DNA from: JALCRY01 sp050946575
Lineage (GTDB): Bacteria > Bacillota > Clostridia > Peptostreptococcales > Anaerovoracaceae
Direction of reading: 5' to 3'
Length of the DNA: 64,000 nucleotides
NCBI GenBank assembly: GCA_050946575.1
Contig: JBMNVB010000008.1
Span: 1 to 64,000 of the forward strand
Under the pieces are notes generated by a model. It had not been told where the DNA came from. It did no database searches and saw only the letters and a program-made list of their open reading frames with translations. Each line of letters begins with the position of its first letter. The stretch's first letter is position 1. Shown here in pieces: positions 61,881 to 64,000 of the stretch. The translations under genes were made by a program, and so were the position numbers.

Positions 61881-62651
61881 TCACCTCGACTCCGCTTGCC
61901 CCTTGCTCCTGTACATTGATGCGCTTATGGCCGATACTATCGGGATTATTATCACGCATCCGATCGCGGAACACGCTATGGAGATGACGTTCTGGCAGAA
62001 CTCTTTCGAGTTCAGCATCTGCGCGAACGTGTACATCTGCATGAACTGTATGAACAGCGTCAGGTACTCGGCAATGAAGATGAAGAACAGTGTGTTCACG
62101 GTCGTGCCGAGGATGTCGCGGCCGATGCGCATTCCGGACATGAAAAGTTCGCCGCGGCCGAGGTCGGGCCTGTTCAGCGAGACCTCGTACACGCCGGACG
62201 CGACCGACAGCGCCGTGTCGATGATCGCGCCTATCAGCGCCATCAGGATCACGGAAATCTGCATCATTGTCATATTGAAGCCGATGTCGGGAGCGTAGCC
62301 GTTGGACTCGCGGATCTCGAACTGGCCGACTGGGAAGCCCTGGATGTCCGAACTCGTGACAATAAAGAACACAAAGCCGGTCATTACCGCGATCACAACA
62401 AGGACCGCGAGCATTGATGCCTTCGTCTTGGCGTTCACCTCATTCTGGAAGAACAGCGTCATGAGCCCGATCAGCACGCACCCCGCGGCAGTCGCCGCGA
62501 TCGGAGGAATGCCCGCATTGATGAGGATAATGACCGAAAAAAGGATGATCGCGTTCACGGAAAGCGTGACGAGACATTTCGCTGTTTTCTCGCCGCCGAT
62601 CGTAAGCGCGGCGCCGATGAACACGCCGAACAGTACCATAAGGAGCAGCAT
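61881..62651 (-). CDS. yibF: YibE/F-family membrane protein (second gene)
   Basis: 256-residue membrane protein with about seven hydrophobic segments, YibE/F family (function unknown). The first ATG that gives only membrane protein is at 62651, overlapping the stop of the upstream gene (TGATG), so the pair is translationally coupled. Contains MALIGAIIDTALSVASGVYEV near 135 and MRIGRDILGTTVNTLFF near 175, segments also found in related form in its partner. Confidence 0.85.
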   Translation of the reverse strand: MLLLMVLFGVFIGAALTIGGEKTAKCLVTLSVNAIILFSVIILINAGIPPIAATAAGCVLIGLMTLFFQNEVNAKTKASMLAVLVVIAVMTGFVFFIVTSSDIQGFPVGQFEIRESNGYAPDIGFNMTMMQISVILMALIGAIIDTALSVASGVYEVSLNRPDLGRGELFMSGMRIGRDILGTTVNTLFFIFIAEYLTLFIQFMQMYTFAQMLNSKEFCQNVISIACSAIGCVIIIPIVSAISASMYRSKGQAESR

Positions 62652-63781
62652 CAGACCTCGCCTCCCTTCCGTGTTTTCCGCAGGAAGAACTCCGCGGCAA
62701 GGATCGAAAGCGGCACGGTGATGATGATCCCGATCGAGCCGGTCAGGAACCTCGCGCATTCGAAATACATCCCGTTCTTGATCACAGTCACAAAACTGAT
62801 GTCATTACGCATTGATAAGATGAAAAGCGGCATCGCGGCGGCAACGTTCGTGAAAAACACGAGATTTATCATCGTGCCCGTGATGTCATCGCTGACCGCG
62901 CGGCAGGATTCCGCGAGCGACCTGCGCGAAATGCCCGGATCGCGCTTGATGAGCTCAGTCGCCGACGCCGTGATCGTCACCGCGATATCCATGATGACGC
63001 CGAGCCCGCCCATCAGGATCTCCGAAATGAACATGAGATTCGCGCCCGACTGCGTATACGGCTCCGGGATGAAATCGAGGAACGTGTAGTTAAGCTGCGG
63101 GCCGAGCAGTATCACGGCGGACGACAGCAGGCAGACTGCCCCCGCCGCCATCAATGTCGCCGCAAACGACATCAGTGTCATCCTGTTCCACCCGTTCACG
63201 AGCAGCAGCACGATCCCGCAGAACGCGACCGACAGCACGACCGACAGGAACAGCAGATTCGTCCCGCTGTCATACAGCCGCAGCAATGCATAGAAAATGG
63301 TTATGTTCACGGCAAGCGAAAGTATTGTGTAAATGCCTTTTTTCGATCCGACCAGGAACAGCGCGCCGAACAGGATCACGAAAACCAGCGCGACGGTCCT
63401 GTCGCGCTTGACGCCCGAAATGTCCGCGGTCAGATCGCTGGCGCCGGTCCCGGCCTCATGCGTCGTCACGAACACTTCGTCGCCCTTCTCATACTTCTCC
63501 GTGTACACGAGCGACTTCCCGTACTTGTTCTCGATCGTGACTTCCGCGCCCCTGTTCGCGCCGTTCATCAGCGTCGCCCTGATATGCTGCAATGTGTATT
63601 CTTCCTTGTCGCCGCCGACTCCGGTCCTCGTCCCGGCGCTCTCTTCCGCAACGCTCGTGACCCGTGCGATATCCGTACTGTACATCGCGTAATCGCCCGA
63701 CACCGCCATCATTACAGCAATGCCGAGCAGCACGACTGCGACGAGTTTTATTATGAAGATTTTCCTGAAACGTGCTGTCAT
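62651..63781 (-). CDS. yibE: YibE/F-family membrane protein (first gene)
   Basis: 376-residue protein of the YibE/F family: one N-terminal membrane segment (residues 8-28), an extracytoplasmic beta-rich domain (about 35-125), then about seven membrane segments with GGLGVIMDIAVTITASATEL near 265. CAGGAG lies five bases before ATG 63781. It forms a pair with the following gene, which lacks the soluble domain. Role unknown. Confidence 0.87.
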   Translation of the reverse strand: MTARFRKIFIIKLVAVVLLGIAVMMAVSGDYAMYSTDIARVTSVAEESAGTRTGVGGDKEEYTLQHIRATLMNGANRGAEVTIENKYGKSLVYTEKYEKGDEVFVTTHEAGTGASDLTADISGVKRDRTVALVFVILFGALFLVGSKKGIYTILSLAVNITIFYALLRLYDSGTNLLFLSVVLSVAFCGIVLLLVNGWNRMTLMSFAATLMAAGAVCLLSSAVILLGPQLNYTFLDFIPEPYTQSGANLMFISEILMGGLGVIMDIAVTITASATELIKRDPGISRRSLAESCRAVSDDITGTMINLVFFTNVAAAMPLFILSMRNDISFVTVIKNGMYFECARFLTGSIGIIITVPLSILAAEFFLRKTRKGGEV

Positions 63782-64000
63782 CTCAACTCCTGAGCCGGCC
63801 CGCATCCCGTGCCGTCCTCCCGGCCGCCGCGCCCGGCTCCAAAAATGATATATCCGTTTGGCTTGCTATGTCAAGGAATCAATGCTGAGGGGCGCGGGGC
63901 CTGTGCAGCGCCGGGACGGCGCAGCGCCGGATCGGGCGCTTCGACGGAAGACGGATCCGGAGCCCGACTGGGTTTTGTGGCGGCCGCCGTCTTTTTCCGC
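63782..64000. repeat. Intergenic end with partial family II element
   Basis: No gene. From 63973 the sequence TTTTGTGGCGGCCGCC matches the terminal repeat of family II and runs off the window. The rest is GC-rich; a minus-strand promoter for yibE should lie between 63785 and 63880. Confidence 0.55.

Overview
The window reads as chromosomal DNA of a GC-rich anaerobic member of the Clostridia (Bacillota). Markers are the SCIFF peptide with its radical SAM maturase, the cdaA-cdaR-glmM-glmS cluster, recD2, yhaM, long-form hpf next to comF, a flavodiiron protein, a four-subunit 2-oxoacid:ferredoxin oxidoreductase, and a methionine synthase whose reactivation domain is a separate gene. Amino-acid fermentation enzymes fit a relative of Anaerovoracaceae / Family XIII; this placement is inference. 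No rRNA, tRNA, phage, transposase or CRISPR was found.

Layout. 1-774 holds a tandem array of 173-bp inverted-repeat elements. 775-3890 (minus) is a three-gene unit: radical SAM protein, kynureninase, AEC transporter. 3938-5462 holds an alkyltransferase-like protein and a DUF2804 protein. 6671-10997 (plus) encodes SCIFF, its maturase, an Orn/Lys/Arg-type decarboxylase and an NhaC antiporter. 12123-26358 (minus) is housekeeping: yhaM, recD2, comF, a probable raiA RNA, hpf, cdaA, cdaR, glmM, glmS, ahcY, a DUF362 protein and gltX. 27418-29385 is a two-domain NAD synthetase whose glutaminase cysteine appears to be replaced. 30420-37943 holds a QueG-like protein, then a LysR gene divergent from diaminopropionate ammonia-lyase, a KorDABC-type oxidoreductase and a CoA-transferase. 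38208-41490 is an AT-richer, probably acquired stretch (TetR/reductase, MarR/flavin reductase); the TetR/reductase pair lies between two diverged copies of the CoA-transferase 3' end. 41600-44256 is a two-component system with a C39 peptidase. 44362-48353 pairs a flavodiiron protein with an acyl-CoA dehydrogenase-ETF-rubredoxin fusion, divergent from a Crp/Fnr regulator. 50158-57580 has a coiled-coil protein, a lipoprotein, a Kbl-like enzyme, metH, its activator, metF and ybaK. 58006-61018 is csoR-copA; 61881-63781 is a YibE/YibF pair.

The long intergenic regions are unusual. Eight copies of a ~186-bp element, each with a hairpin at both ends, lie in five gaps; a related 173-bp family occurs at both ends of the window. 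GC-rich tandem arrays start just after several stop codons. One gap (48695-49512) carries about 16 hairpins whose stems show compensatory changes. The octamer GCATTGAT/ATCAATGC occurs roughly 45-50 times by eye, against one or two expected from composition, and is missing from the AT-rich island.

Functionally the genes suggest an amino-acid fermenter: 2,3-diaminopropionate or a related amino acid to pyruvate, then acyl-CoA plus reduced ferredoxin, then CoA transfer. It appears to have an acyl-CoA-fuelled O2 or NO scavenging route through rubredoxin and the flavodiiron protein, B12-dependent methionine recycling (metH, metF, ahcY) and copper export. Gene starts were chosen from Shine-Dalgarno (SD) spacing; all counts and alignments were made by eye.
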